DNA from: Prorocentrum cordatum
Taxonomy: Eukaryota; Sar; Dinophyceae; Prorocentrales; Prorocentraceae
Assembly: GCA_963575745.1 (NCBI GenBank)
Contig: CAUYUJ010016482.1
Coordinates: 82,368 to 146,367, forward strand
DNA: 64,000 nt
Reading direction: 5' to 3'
A model generated the notes under the pieces. The model worked only from the letters and a program-made list of their open reading frames with translations, did no database searches and was not told the DNA's origin. Below are positions 63,262 through 64,000 of the stretch, in pieces (within the stretch, counting starts at the first letter, position 1; every line of letters starts with the position of its first letter). A program made the translations under genes and the position numbers.

Positions 63262-63412
63262 AGGAGTAGGAGGGGGAGGAAGAGGAAGATGACGAGGAGG
63301 AGGAGGAGGAGGACGAGGAGGAGGAGGAAGAGGAGGAGGAGGAGAAGGAGGAGGAGGAGGAAAAGGACAGAAAGGAGGAGGAGGAGGAGGAGGAGGAGGA
63401 GGAGGAGGATCA
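63262..63412. repeat. (GGA)n-rich microsatellite
   Basis: GGA/AGGA triplets with GAC and GAA variants, purine strand on +. Confidence 0.95.
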
Positions 63413-63839
63413 GGTGGGGGGCAGGGAACTACGCATCACGTGACGAAATCCCTCTGCCTATACACAGGGTCTTCGTCCTCTAGGTCGGGGGCACCGTCAG
63501 AAAGGGGGTGCGCATTTTCCGATGCGGCCTACCATGCTGGTGCTGTTCGTGTCTCTCCTACGCCCTCGCCTCATGTTTTGCGATCCGCCCCATACTCCTA
63601 GGACGCCTGCTCCGACCCCTGCTCCGACGCCCGGCCTGGTACGGCATCGACCATTCGGATGCCATGTACCCGACTACACGTAAGAGTGACCTTTCGCCGG
63701 AGTGACCTTCGGTGCGGGCCCACTGGGGCCCCCCGGTCGCCGATCGCGATGCGGTAGTATCGTCTCGCGCGCCCGTGTTTGGCCTCCCCCCGCGGCCCCC
63801 AAACTGCAGAGCGCCCTAGGCCACTTTTTCTCAGGGCCA
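63413..63839. other. Stretch without a supported gene
   Basis: Contains GCTCCGACCCCTGCTCCGAC and similar short phrases. No domain. Confidence 0.4.
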
Positions 63840-63955
63840 CACTTGCGTGTAGCCGAGATACACACATATATACATATTTGTACATATATGCATGTACGTA
63901 TATACATATATGCATATATATATATATATATCTGCATATATATATATATATATCA
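63840..63955. repeat. TATACATA/TATATGCATA tract
   Basis: Alternating TA with CATA and TGCA insertions, the most AT-rich part of this end. It resembles the TA tract at 28414-28480. Confidence 0.9.
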
Positions 63956-64000
63956 CGTGTCGTCGTGGTGGAGCGTTCTGTTTACGAGCGATGTATATAC

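Overview
This window looks like nuclear DNA of a dinoflagellate. It is GC-rich and packed with micro- and minisatellites, and its only convincing protein-coding sequences are retroelements of types familiar from dinoflagellate genomes: an AP-endonuclease/reverse transcriptase/RNase H LINE and a Copia-like element. A Symbiodiniaceae, Polarella or Prorocentrum relative is plausible, but the genus cannot be read from the sequence. Two runs of exactly 100 N (5127-5226, 26548-26647) are scaffold gaps placed inside simple repeats. I found no host gene I can name, no rRNA or tRNA, and no 22-nt dinoflagellate spliced leader.

Layout. 0-5.5 kb: (GGA)n, three arrays of a 12-bp GATCGAT-type repeat, a GAT-rich array, two pairs of duplicated modules and a (CA)n array. 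5.55-11.72 kb: a nearly full-length LINE. ORF1 is intact; ORF2 has one frameshift and one in-frame TGA. It lies between CA-type arrays that abut two copies of a 120-bp module. 12-19 kb: dispersed modules, hairpins, a G-rich foldback element (14.2 kb) and related inverted repeats flanking a LINE C-terminal fragment (15.2-16.3 kb). 19.4-24.8 kb: a direct duplication of about 2.7 kb, each unit carrying a 90-bp-period array and a 102-105-bp-period array. One unit holds a 189-bp inverted-repeat element and the other preserves its empty TA target site. 25.4-26 kb: a 102-bp-period array. 26.6-33 kb: GAT and GTC arrays, minisatellites and a second 189-bp element at 32.9 kb.

33.7-34.1 kb: a frameshifted coding-like remnant. 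36.0 kb: a foldback element. 37-46 kb: almost wholly satellite DNA, including 1.75 kb of CACAAA-type repeat and 0.65 kb of (GGA)n. 46.6-47.7 kb: a 1.1-kb inverted repeat whose arms end in (CCG)n/(CGG)n. 48.1-54.4 kb: a decayed Copia-like element with many frameshifts, two catalytic Asp-to-Gly changes in reverse transcriptase, and a T92/C18 insertion. 54.4-64 kb: LINE debris, a 2.5-kb array of 90-bp repeats, and two copies of another foldback family.

The genes do not form a host pathway. The window is a mobile-element and satellite landscape. Its most informative parts are the 189-bp element with a paralogous empty site, the several unrelated foldback families, and the tandem arrays whose periods (90, 90, 102 bp) are multiples of three, so repeat-protein-like frames stay open by construction.
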